Position numbers and translations under genes: made by a program | The notes under the pieces: model-generated | What the model saw: the letters and a program-made list of their open reading frames with translations, nothing else | Database searches by the model: none | What the model was told of the DNA's origin: nothing | In this document: piece after piece, positions 1 through 9,338 of the stretch | Numbering within the stretch: position 1 is the first letter of the stretch | Layout: each line of letters begins with the position of its first letter | DNA from: Paragordius varius | Taxonomy: Eukaryota; Nematomorpha | Reading direction: 5' to 3' | NCBI GenBank assembly: GCA_964247055.1 | Contig: OZ176057.1 | Coordinates: 1,798,001 to 1,862,000 of the forward strand | DNA length: 64,000 nt

Positions 1-490
1 AATGATCCACATATGTGGATTTTTTCGAAACATTATTTAATAACTATGATCTCATAGGAATTTTAAAACGGTGCATTCATACTAATATATTGTTTACTTA
101 AGCAAAAATTAGATTTAAAAAATTACCTTTTTAAAAAAATGGCATTTTACGGGGGGAGCGGGTAAAAAGAGGGCCTAAATTAAAAATGCGACCGACTATG
201 TTCGGCTCAATCGAAAATAAGTAAACAAAAATTATATTTGAAATTGAACGGTCCAACACGTTTTCCGGAAAATTGTCTCAAAGACACGATTTTTGTGGAC
301 GTTTTCAAAAAAACCCGTTTTTTACACGGGGTGGGCCCGGAACTGGGGGCCTAATTTAAAAAAGGGCGAAGTTATTGTCGGGGCATTCATAAATGATTTT
401 AATTTTTCGATATTTGGATTTGAATGGGTTTACCGGTTTTCCGGAAACAAATTACAAAGCCAGCATTTTCCATTAAATATATAGATTATG
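1..490. repeat. Dispersed repeat R1, copy 1 (truncated by window edge)
   Basis: An AT-rich repeat with GC-richer patches such as tttacggggggagcggg and acacggggtgggcccgg. It contains two related modules of about 150 bp, each ending near a GGTTTTCCGGAAA motif. A second copy lies at 9,064-9,338 plus 11,645-11,842, and shorter pieces sit near 22,560, 24,440 and 28,310. Both main copies keep a similar open frame of about 60 codons (shared GWAR and GEAIVGAFIND-like words), but this follows from recent copying and I do not call it a gene. Family unknown. Confidence 0.7.
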
Positions 491-1300
491 TTTTTCTATG
501 GCTTAACACAATTAGACTGCCGGATATTTAATATACTAAAACAATCGTCTAAATAAAATTCGCAATTGTATATTAATATAAGTAAAATTGATGATAGTAA
601 CCACAATAATTGGGCTCAATCATAAAAGAGGTTTAAATCGCTATCTTAAGCACTCATAGTTTTTTATCACCTAATATCTAACGTAAGGTTAAAGAGCTAC
701 ACAAATGGCTTCGCCGTTCGCATTTTCAACTTAAACTTAAATTAAGCGGGCCGCAATCGAAAAAAATTGAACAGGTGGAAATCAAAAAATACTATATTAT
801 GCAATCATCTGTAAACAACCACCATATATCGGCTGGTTAGCGAATTTCGGAACGATATATTCAGATTCGCCTACATTAAAAAAAATAAAAATTGTATATA
901 TTTATCTTTACGACTTTCGTGTAAAATTTTTTTGATTTAAGCACTCATTATAGTTAATGTATATGTGATATAATTTTGATAACGGCATTAAAATAGCTCT
1001 TTACCTAAAATGGGTGTTAATAAAAAAAAGAGATAATTCTAAATAATATATCTTAAAAAATAATCTTTTAAAGTAAATGTTACACATTTTATAATTTTTA
1101 TTTTTTTTTGAAATTTTTCGTGAGCCGTAAATAATTTTGGAGGGCCGCGCATTCGAAACCCCTGGATTGTTATTTATTAATAATATTCTAAAGATTGAAT
1201 CAAAATTTGACAAAAACTAAAAACGGAAATTGGCCAAATATTATTAAAATCTTTGAAATTATAACCAGAGATACAATTTAAACAAACCCGTTAATTTTAG
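491..1300. other. No gene seen; repeat debris
   Basis: AT-rich sequence with no supportable exon. Short GC patches (gcgggccgcaatcg near 747, ggagggccgcgcattcg near 1,140) resemble the ends of old hAT-type non-autonomous elements seen elsewhere in the window. The short minus-strand open frame at 1,001-1,213 overlaps one of these patches and looks incidental. Confidence 0.4.
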
Positions 1301-1309
1301 CCATTGTAA

Positions 1310-1510
1310 AACAGTGGTACTCAAATCGTGGACCTAAAAGTGCTTTTTTATGATCCTCAATTATTAATTTAATTATTAAATGTACCCATTAAGAGTAAAA
1401 ATCTGCATATGTGTCAAATAGCTATGCAATGTCATTAATGTTTGGGGAACGGCCATTAAAACACAAAATAATTTACGCGGGCCCTTAATTTGGTCAGTAT
1501 CAAAGGTGTA
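1310..1510 (+). mobile_element. hAT-type MITE remnant
   Basis: Begins with CAGTGGTACTCAAATCGTGG, close to the CAGTGGTTCTCAA ends common in hAT-derived MITEs. A GC-rich patch (acgcgggcccttaa) follows near 1,475. I could not find a matching right terminal repeat or target duplication, so the right boundary is approximate. Confidence 0.45.
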
Positions 1511-1762
1511 AACTCATTCGTTTTTTTAATTTAACCTTTATTATTATAATGGAAGGCCCTGCGTTTTCGTTATTTTTACAAATGCCTATATATTAATATT
1601 AGTTCTAAATGCATATATCCGATTTTCAAATAAAATCTTTAAGATATATTCTCTCAAAGTTAAGAGTAGCCTCCAAACTGTGCGCACTATGTGACAAAAC
1701 ATCCCTAAGGGGCCAAAGCTAATAATATTAAATTTAAATACCTTTTATGCTTTTTAAGAAAA

Positions 1763-2031
1763 TCAAAATAAATTTAATATCATAAGAAATATGATATATT
1801 TTTTTGAGGATAATAAACCCATGTATCTTTTCCCACAATCGAAGTCATCATGGGAGGCACCCTGATATACATATATTCCATAATAGCATGCATTTTGGGC
1901 CAACAAAATGGTACACTCATCTTTAAAACCCGATAAATCCAACAGCATGATGCTAAATAGTTCATCCAATAAATTTTATATATTGACTGTTTTGCAATAC
2001 AATGAACAACATAGAAACGGTGAGGACGCAT
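1763..2031 (-). other. Unassigned overlapping open frames
   Basis: Two minus-strand frames overlap here. One begins MDELFSIMLLDLSGFKDE and contains YQGASHDDFDCGKRYMG; the other contains VPFCWPKMHAIMEY. The first reads like protein rather than AT-rich noise, but I recognise no family. It lies just downstream of the terminal exon at 2,287-2,423, beyond its polyadenylation signal, so it is not part of that gene. It could be an old transposon or exon fragment. Confidence 0.2.
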
Positions 2032-2262
2032 TTCTTATATTGAAAAAAATATGGTTAAAAATTATTTGAGAGATATTATAGTTTTTTAACTTTACAAAAA
2101 TAATAAATTATATTGTATTTATGATAAAATTTTGTTTTGTAAATTTGTTAGGGTTGAAAAAGATAGGCAAAATTTGGCATTTTTATTAAACAAGTAAATT
2201 TCGGATTTGAAATACCAGAAAAAATTAAAAAAATGAAATATATCAGTTATTAAAACGTAAAT

Positions 2263-2268
2263 TTATTT
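2263..2268 (-). terminator. Polyadenylation signal AATAAA
   Basis: TTTATT on the plus strand is AATAAA on the minus strand, 18 bases past the stop codon of the terminal exon at 2,287-2,423. That spacing is short but usable for a compact 3' UTR. Confidence 0.5.
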
Positions 2269-2286
2269 AAAACATTATTTTTTTCT

Positions 2287-2423
2287 TTATTTGGCTTTAG
2301 TTCTAGTGTCAGCAGTCTTTGTGACAGGAGCTGTATGAGCAGTTTTTTCTGCATGTTTTTGTTCTTTTGCTTTTTCTAGTGCTCTTCGATTTGCATTATC
2401 AGATTTAACTTTGTCAAAATTCC
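2287..2423 (-). CDS. Terminal exon of a microexon gene, lysine/alanine-rich C-terminus
   Basis: The acceptor reads TTTTTAG with GG AAT TTT following, so the exon enters in phase 1 like every other exon of this locus. The frame is open for 44 full codons, starting NFDKVKSDNANRR and continuing as an acidic/basic helix-like stretch (LEKAKEQKHAEK), then a Thr/Ala/Lys tail ending TKAK and TAA at 2,287-2,289. AATAAA follows 18 bases later. An upstream exon ending in G, such as the 133-bp array exons, would join in frame and make Gly at the junction. The nearest such exon is 13 kb away, with transposons between, so membership of the same transcript is inferred. No known domain recognised. Confidence 0.65.
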
Positions 2424-2860
2424 CTAAAAATTAGTAAAAAAACAAAACTTTTCATGCTTCCGTTGATTAGAAAAAGTTACACAGATGTATCATAAAAAGT
2501 GGATCCAATTATAGTATTACTTCATAACCATTTGGGGTTTTACAACCTAGAGCCATTTAAAATTTAATAATTAAAAAAACCAAATAATGCTTTCTATGGC
2601 TTCACATAATACCTTTTATAAATTGGAAACCCATCTATTTTTAGACATCGATTTAATGGGGTAACTACTACCAGGCCTGTATAGTATTAAATATGTAATT
2701 GTCAAAAGGTTTCATTGATATCTCATAGATCTACCGAGGCAAAAAATCATCAAAAAACGTATTAAAATTTAATTAAAATGATATGTTTGAAGTAGTAAAC
2801 GCGAAATTAACCACTTTCACTATGTTAAAGTAATTTACAATTTAATTATAGCGATAGAAT
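2424..2860. other. No gene seen
   Basis: Intron-like AT-rich sequence upstream of the terminal exon. Possible splice pairs here enclose only 5-7 nt and do not keep the phase-1 pattern. Confidence 0.4.
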
Positions 2861-2869
2861 AAAAAGCAA

Positions 2870-3650
2870 ATTAATTTACATGTACATAATAATGGTGTCG
2901 AACAGCTTAATATGGAGAATTTCGTTTTAAATTTATATAGATTTAGCTTATTTTATAATTTTTATTAGGATAGAAGCATAAAATTTGAACGTTCTTCTTT
3001 AGTGTTTTTAATATAAATTTATGGCACATGAGTTCACTAATTACGCGAATTTAAATCAATATAAGTGTGAATAACATAATAGTGGTAATAAATCTAACAA
3101 AATAAATACTTTGTATTTACGCACTATTAATTTCTAATTATAACAAATATGGAGATATTTATACTAAGCCATAAATTGACAAAATATAAATTAAAAGATT
3201 ATTAAGTGGGTTTAGTTATTTTATATAGTTTTTATTTCAAATAATTAATTAATGGTAGTCATATTTATTTAACACTTGGATGAAGCACATTCATTTTCAG
3301 TCCTTTTAAATTGGGGTAGTTGGATACCCCAGCCTAATTTAAACTTAAATACTTTATATATAATGGAAGGAATCGAAACCATGGCAATTTTTTCCACTTA
3401 TATACCATAGATTAACCGGAATATATAAAAATTCATTCAAAAATAGTTGATTACTTATTTTAAGGTAAAAAAAACTTAAAGGTAAAAATTTAGTCAACCT
3501 AACATGTGTGCATTAGGTAAATTAAAATAAAGCAAAATAAACCACTTATTTCATTTAGATATTATAGCTTATTTATATAACTTTTATTAGGATAGCATAT
3601 ATTTATATTAGTACCGTTTCCTTTAGTAGTTTTTAAAAAATATCAACTTA
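2870..3650 (-). mobile_element. Penelope-type non-coding repeat, two tandem copies
   Basis: On the minus strand, 3,255-3,645 matches the sequence that follows the Penelope-like endonuclease at 29,640-30,180: the run around ACTACTAAAGGAAACGG, then TATCCTAATAAAA, then AATGAATGTG...CAAGTGTTAA. A second, weaker copy of the same TATCCTAATAAAAATTATA block lies at about 2,940-3,010. Penelope-like elements carry tandem terminal repeats, so this looks like a repeat pair left without coding sequence. Confidence 0.55.
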
Positions 3651-3944
3651 AATTTAGTTTAAGGTATTTCGTTAACCCAATTTGGTTTGAAGTGTTAAAA
3701 CTTAGCAAGTGAATTATAATGTCCAGTCCAAATAAAAATATATTAAAATATTTACGTTGTTTGACATTATTAGTATTTTAAAATCACATCCGTATTTAGC
3801 GGCTTAAAGTTTGTGTTGAGTATATAATTTAGGGACACTACTTCTATTTGTTGGTTGTGAAAAGATAAGTTGTTATAGTGGTTATGAGCGTTTTAATCAT
3901 GATTTTAGTTTTTTTAAAGTTGATCGTCAATCATTGTCGTAGGC

Positions 3945-4440
3945 CATTGTTCATTTGTACCCAATTACTTTGCCATGTGGGGTTTTTATGTTTAGTGATG
4001 AATTGGAATAAAGCGATTTGATGATGTTTAAAATGTTATCTGAAACTCCCATCTGAGATAGTGCCTTCCACAGCGTGTCGTGCTTCACGCTGTCGAAGGT
4101 TTTTGTAAAATCAATGAAGCAGATGTGGGTTTCTTTCTGATATTCAATTTGTTTTTCGAATATCCAACGTATATTGCTGATCATGTCCTGCGATTGGTTC
4201 TAAATCCCGTTTGGGTATTAGAAAGTTCGGCTTCAATTATGCCTTGAATACGCCTGTGAATTATTTTGAGATAAACTTTTGATGCTTGGTTGATTAGCGC
4301 TATAGTTCTATAGTTCTTAAATGATTTAGGATCGCCTTTTTTCAAGATGGGGATGAGTATTGATTTGCACCAGTCTTGGGGGAATGAGGCGTGAGCAAAT
4401 ATCTTTTGGAATAAGTCAGTTAGGATATGAATTGGGATAA
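3945..4440 (-). mobile_element. LINE reverse transcriptase fragment, inverted 5' part
   Basis: The minus strand encodes the fingers and palm of a non-LTR reverse transcriptase. First comes LPIL-type sequence with KKGDPKSFKNYRTIALIN and IIEAELSNTQTGFR, then, in a second frame, HICFIDFTKTFDSVKHD with the palm FIDFxKxFDS motif and LWKALSQMGV. One frame change separates the two near 4,184. The element is truncated before the catalytic YADD box. Together with 4,446-5,045 on the plus strand it forms one 5'-inverted insertion. Inactive. Confidence 0.85.
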
Positions 4441-4445
4441 AACGA

Positions 4446-5045
4446 ATGAGTTTGGTTGGAATATCGTTGTACCCTATAAATACAACTAACAACAGCACCC
4501 CAGACATCAAAAGAAGAATAGGAATTGCTAGGACAAAAATGATAAAATATAATAAACTATGGTCATCACACGACATCAAACTTAAAACAAAAATCCGTTT
4601 AGTTAAAGCCCTAATATTTCCTAGCATGCTATATGCATCAGAAAGCTGGACAATAAAAAAGGTAGACGAAAAATACATTAACGCCTTCGAAATGTGGTGC
4701 TGGCGGAAGATACTTCGAATCACTTGCAAAGACAAAATAAAGAACACTATAATCCTTGACAAAATAAACCCCGAGATACACCTGATTGGCATGTGCCTCA
4801 AAATGAAATTATCATACTTTGGTCACATTACCAGAGCTAATGACTTGGAATTCCAACTAATGACAGGCAAGGTCGAAGGATCCAGGAAACGTGGACGCTG
4901 CAAGATGCGCTGGATCGAAAACCTAACCAGAGAAATCAATCTCTCTTTACAACAGCTAACATAACTCACTTACAATCGAATAAACTGGAGAAAATACACC
5001 TTCGAAAAAGCAATAAATCGACAACGATCTTTGCTACAATAAAAT
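4446..5045 (+). mobile_element. LINE reverse transcriptase C-terminal part and 3' end
   Basis: One open frame (to 4,964) carries the typical C-terminal region of insect endonuclease/reverse-transcriptase LINEs: DIKRRIGIARTKM, LVKALIFPSMLYASESWT, AFEMWCWRKILRI, SYFGHITRA, GKVEGSRKRGRCKMRWIENL. It ends at a short A/T-rich tail (acaataaaataatata). Adjacent minus-strand RT sequence begins within 6 bp, so the two parts are one insertion with an inverted 5' end, as produced by twin priming. The catalytic core is missing. Confidence 0.85.
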
Positions 5046-5500
5046 AATATAATTTATATTTTATAATATTCTTTTGCGTAAATTTTAAGGTCGAGGAATG
5101 CAAATTAATGCACGTTAGGCATAATATAAGGGGATATATCGCGAAATCTCGGCATTTGCGACATCTAATTAATTTAATAATAATATTGTACTTTTTAATT
5201 ATTCTATATCATATATATGATATTTAAAATAGAGCCTTTAGCTTTTTCAACAAATTTATTTAGCATAATGCCGTCCAATTTCAACGATATCCAGCATTTT
5301 CATATAAAAGCACCACAATACTGATACAGTTATCTAGAGAGTATTATATATATATAATCAGGTAAATTTTTTTCCCATTTGTGTGCAGTTTATATAATAT
5401 TTTACCAAACAAAGCATTTACCATCAATGAAAATTTTTTTAGCATCATATTATAATTTGCAGCTTTCAGTTTTTTGAGTAATTCTAAATATTTCTTTAAA
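5046..5500. other. No gene seen
   Basis: AT-rich sequence between the LINE tail and the left terminal repeat of the next element. It contains simple (TA)n near 5,347. No splice-bounded frame was found. Confidence 0.4.
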
Positions 5501-5513
5501 TATACCATTTTTC

Positions 5514-5785
5514 ATGCAAAAACATCATTTTTTCAACCAAATGCAACATTTTTTCAACCAAACTCAACATTTTTTCAAACAAACGCAACATTTTTTCAAG
5601 CAAAACATTTTTTCGAACAAACGCAACATTTTTTCAAGCAAATACAACATTTTTTCGAACAAACGCAACATTTCTTCAAGCAAAGACAACAATTTTTCAA
5701 GCAAACGCAACATTATTTCAAGCAAACGCAACATTTTTTCAACCAACAACAACATTTTTTCAAGCAAAAACAACAATTTTTTTAA
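5514..5785 (+). repeat. Tandem 20-24 bp subterminal repeat, left arm
   Basis: About a dozen imperfect copies of TTTTTTCAAGCAAACGCAACA with C/A variants (aaccaa, aagcaa, gaacaa). It is mirrored at 6,670-6,832 in the other orientation, with fewer copies there. The repeat makes the arm ends able to form a long hairpin. Confidence 0.85.
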
Positions 5786-6669
5786 TAAAAAACCATTTTT
5801 TTTATTTTAAGACATAAATTTAAAGTTAATGTAAATTAATTTTAGACTAGAATTATGATTTTTATTGTATTATCATCAATATTTGATGGTATGATTGATT
5901 TTCAAACATTTTAATTTAGCCCATAAATTGCATTATTTATTTATAAATATTTTTTTTATCAATCAATACAATTTGCACTTTAAGACTCTCTTTAAAAATT
6001 TAAAGTTATCCTTCGCTTAAAATTCCTTACATTTTTTGCAGTTTCCATACAACCGTTATTTTTGTACCTAATTATCTATTTTTTAAATTTAAACTAATAT
6101 CTCTATTTATTAGTTTTTAAAAAATTAATATTTTCATAGTAAAACAACTTTGTTTGAAAATTTTCTTTAATTTATCAATATTATAAATTTATTATTGTTT
6201 TAAACTAAATATTACCATCAATAACCCTCAAAACGTAGATATTTTTTAATATTAATTTATAGAAAATAATAAGGATATACGGTTCTTATGAAAGAAATGT
6301 ATTCACTTAAAAGTTTAGGTTAAATAAAAAAATAGGTTTAAATGATTGAATAATGAATATTTTATTGGGTCATTAATAAACGTTAGAATTAAAATTAAAA
6401 TATGAAGGATCAACTTGAAGTGTTCTAGGACTAAGTTTAAATTTAAAAGAACAATCTTGAAGCGCAGTATAGATTGATTAGGTGAAACTTAAGTTCTAAA
6501 AGAAAAAAATAATTATTATAAATAAATAATGCAATTTAATGCTAAATTAAAATGTTTGAACATCAAATATTGATGATAAAACAATAATCATAATTCTAGT
6601 CTAAAATTAATTTACATTAACTTTAAATTTATGTCTTAAAATAAAAAAAATGTTTTTTTATTTTAAAAA

Positions 6670-6832
6670 AATTGTTGTTTTTGCTTGAAAAAATGTTGTT
6701 GGTTGAAAAAATGTTGCGTTTGGATGAAAAAATGTTGTCTTTGGTTGAAAAAATGTTGCGTTTGGTTGAAAAAATGTTGCATTTGGTTGAAAAAATGTTG
6801 TATTTGGTTGAAAAAATGGTGTTTTTGCATGA
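6670..6832 (-). repeat. Tandem 20-24 bp subterminal repeat, right arm
   Basis: About seven copies of TTGAAAAAATGTTGCGTTTGG, the complement of the left-arm unit at 5,514-5,785. Copy number differs between arms, so the repeat block has changed length since the two arms were identical. Confidence 0.85.
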
Positions 6833-7284
6833 AAAATGGTATAATAACAACTCAAAACCAATAAACTAAGAGAATGCTAATCTTTCTATCAAGTTATTTG
6901 CCAGGATTATTTATAATTTATTGGCAAACTGTATATATAAATTTTTATTTTAAGTGCACAATGTATTTGAGAAATCATAATATCAGCTAAATAACGACTA
7001 CTCTTTCCAATAATCCTACTTTTTTCGACTAAATAATAATTTATTTAAACTTTAATGAACATTTAAGATATAATTATACCATATCCGAGTCAAAATAAAC
7101 CTTTTCCCAGTCGATCGAAACATTTTTTCAGTCAATAAAATTTTCTCAATCAATAAAATGCAACGTAATACTAGGATATTATTTTTTATAAATACACATA
7201 TTGATTGGCAATTTTACCAAGTATATTACACAATCATTAATGACTTATTCTTTGGTTGGTTGGTTATTTCTGAGTCGTAAACGA

Positions 7285-7715
7285 CTTTTTGAATTTAGTT
7301 TTCACTACTTATTTTCACCTTCTTCTATCTTTTACCGCTAGATTGAGATCGTTCAATGTCATTTTAGTCTCCTCTTTTATCATATCCAACCCCACCTCAT
7401 CGGTGGTCGGCCTCGTTTCCTTTGTCCTTCTACCTTCCCAAACATTGTATTTTTCTCTAGAGAAGATCGCATGACATGACCAAAAAATGTTAACTTTCTT
7501 TTTGGAATTATCTCCAGGATGTTTGGATTTTTTTCTGTAATTAGATTTCCATTCTTAATATCCTTCCAGGAGTATCCAAGCATCCTAAGCCAGCAGCTAC
7601 TTTCAAAAGCCATGAGCCTTTCTTTGTCTCTTTTTCTGAGAGTCCAGCTCTCACAACCATAGGTGGTGACCGGGAGAACAAAACAGTGGAATCTTTCAAC
7701 TCCTACGCTTTTGTT
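7285..7715 (-). mobile_element. LINE reverse transcriptase C-terminal fragment
   Basis: The minus strand reads YGCESWTLRKRDKERLMAFES, CWLRMLGYSWKDI, LTFFGHVMRSS and GKVEGQRKRGRPPMRW, the standard C-terminal words of insect non-LTR retrotransposons. It is a different subfamily from the 4,446-5,045 copy. The catalytic palm is absent, and it sits inside TIR element B. Inactive fragment. Confidence 0.8.
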
Positions 7716-8099
7716 TTTTTCAAATCTTTAATAGTTTGTCATCGCTTCTTTAACCAATTATAATATTTCTGATGTCAGGAGTTGGAGACCCATCCTCTGA
7801 AATTGTAACGATAATTGTTTAACTACTTTTATTTCCACCCCTATATAATGATTGCAGGCTTTTCTTCAGTACATAATATTTTGGTTTTGTAAGGGAGTTA
7901 AGCATAAGAACATAACTCAAACTTTCCATGTTTTTTAAATTTATGATGTTTTTAAGATTTATTTTATCGATGGTTCGTATTGCTATTTGCGGAACGCTTT
8001 AAAACAGTTTTTTAACTGTCAAGTTTGTCGATAAAAATACTGTCGGAAAAAACTAAACAAAATTTTTTTTTGATAAAAATGTTTTTGATTTAAAAATAT

Positions 8100-8400
8100 A
8101 TAAAAATGATATTTGACTAAAACAAGGCTGTCCAACTAAATGCCTTTGGCTGAATTTTTAACTCAAAAAGCACACAGTTCCGCATTCGAAAATACGGGCA
8201 TTCACATAAATTTTTGAGACATAAGACTGTAGAATACAAACATAATATAACAATTTTTTTAATTCGTTACTAATTAAATAGACTCATTCAGAATAATATG
8301 AATATTACTAAAATTTTGTGGGCATATTTTTGCATATGGATATCCAAATTTTTCGCGGGCAGCACAAAGAGACTAGGAAGGCCGCGTTGGGCTCACGATG
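8100..8400. mobile_element. hAT-type MITE remnant
   Basis: Begins ggctgtccaactaaatg and ends with a GC-rich patch (cgcgggcagcacaaag, ggccgcgttggg). This is the same kind of tip sequence as the hAT ends at 9,339 and 38,014. Boundaries approximate. Confidence 0.35.
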
Positions 8401-9023
8401 CAAGTGATAAATATTACAAAATTAGGGTAAAGTTTATGTTTATGATCCAATATGAATGTTAAATAACCTTTGAGCTAAAAATTGTATATTTATATAAATT
8501 TTATTATTTCATCCGTAACTATAGATTTTAAATTAGCCGCAAATATTAATGCGAACCATCAATAAAATAAAAAATATTATCTTAGAAATATTTCAAATTC
8601 CAAAAATATAACTTTTAAAGAATAATTAAAGATTGTGCACTGGAATATACTTGGAAAAATTGTCATTCAATAATTGTGTTTTTATAAAAAATAATATTTT
8701 AAGATTACGCTGAAAATGGAAAGTTATTTTTACTTGTTTTGATATTTATCATCAAAATAAAACGGTTTTCATTGACTGGGAAAATGTTCCGATTGACTGG
8801 CAAAATGTTTCGATTGACTGGGAAAACGTTTTGATTGACTGGAAAACGTATTTTTGACTGGGAAATGGTATATCAAAGTTCTTTAAATTGCAATCATTCT
8901 TATCGAATGGCATTCATATATCATATTTTAAGCCATATTCTGGAATTTTTACCAATGGTTTTATTTTATAACTAGCGTAAATCTCGTGCTGCTATGCAGC
9001 CCGAGGTAGTCCTTTGGGCTTCT

Positions 9024-9042
9024 GGGGGGGGGGGGGGGGGGG
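9024..9042 (+). repeat. Homopolymer run of 19 G
   Basis: Nineteen consecutive G in otherwise AT-rich DNA, just left of the second copy of repeat R1. Its length is likely unreliable in any assembly. Confidence 0.9.
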
Positions 9043-9063
9043 CTATTTTAAAAAAGGGACAAT

Positions 9064-9338
9064 AAAATGATCCACATATGTGAATTATTTCGAAACATTA
9101 TTAAATAGCTATGATCTCATAAGAATTTCAAAACGGTGCATTCATACTAATATATTGTTTACTCGGGCGAAAAATAGATTCAAAAAATTATTTTTATGGA
9201 CTTTGTTTTTTGAAAAAATGGCATTTTACGGGGGAAGCGGGTAAAAAGAGGGCCTAAATTAAAAAAGCGAGACGACTATGTTTGGCGCAATCGAAAATAA
9301 GTAAACAAAAATCATATTTGAAATTGAATGGTCTAACA
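9064..9338 (+). repeat. Dispersed repeat R1, copy 2, left half
   Basis: Matches 1-260 of the window almost base for base (gatccacatatgtg, ttacgggggaagcgggtaaaaagagggcc). The copy breaks at 9,338, where hAT sequence starts, and resumes at 11,645. Confidence 0.85.

Larger units (their letters stand above)
5503..6841. mobile_element. TIR element A with tandem subterminal repeats
   Basis: The ends are inverted copies: TACCATTTTTCATGCAAAAAC on the left and its complement on the right, each beside TA, suggesting a TA target duplication as in Tc1/mariner relatives. The arms run roughly 5,503-5,955 and 6,510-6,841. Each arm carries a tandem block of about 20-24 bp (TTTTTTCAAGCAAACGCAACA) followed by unique sequence (acataaatttaaagttaatgtaaatt...) that is also mirrored. 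No transposase is seen in the centre, so it is non-autonomous. The open frames across the repeat (Asn/Gln/Phe words) are repeat artefacts. Confidence 0.75.
7077..8870. mobile_element. TIR element B, related to A, with different subterminal repeats
   Basis: The left end is TACCATATCCGAGTCAAAAT; the right end is the complement of TACCATTTCCCAGTCAAAAA. Both are flanked by TA. The right end carries tandem copies of a 20-bp unit (ATTGACTGGGAAAATGTTTCG, near 8,770-8,860), and weaker mirrored copies (CAGTCGATCGAAACATTTTTTCAGTCAATAAAA) lie at 7,108-7,160. It shares the TACCATTT tip and architecture with element A but not the repeat unit. A LINE fragment lies inside. Confidence 0.65.

Noticed and set aside
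293-484. Open frame of 63 codons in repeat R1 and its relative at 11,657-11,916
   Set aside because: Similarity reflects repeat copying. No splice or start context, and the repeat is dispersed in pieces.
5474-5810. Low-complexity Asn/Phe/Gln open frames
   Set aside because: They are translations of a tandem subterminal repeat inside a TIR element, open in several frames on both strands.
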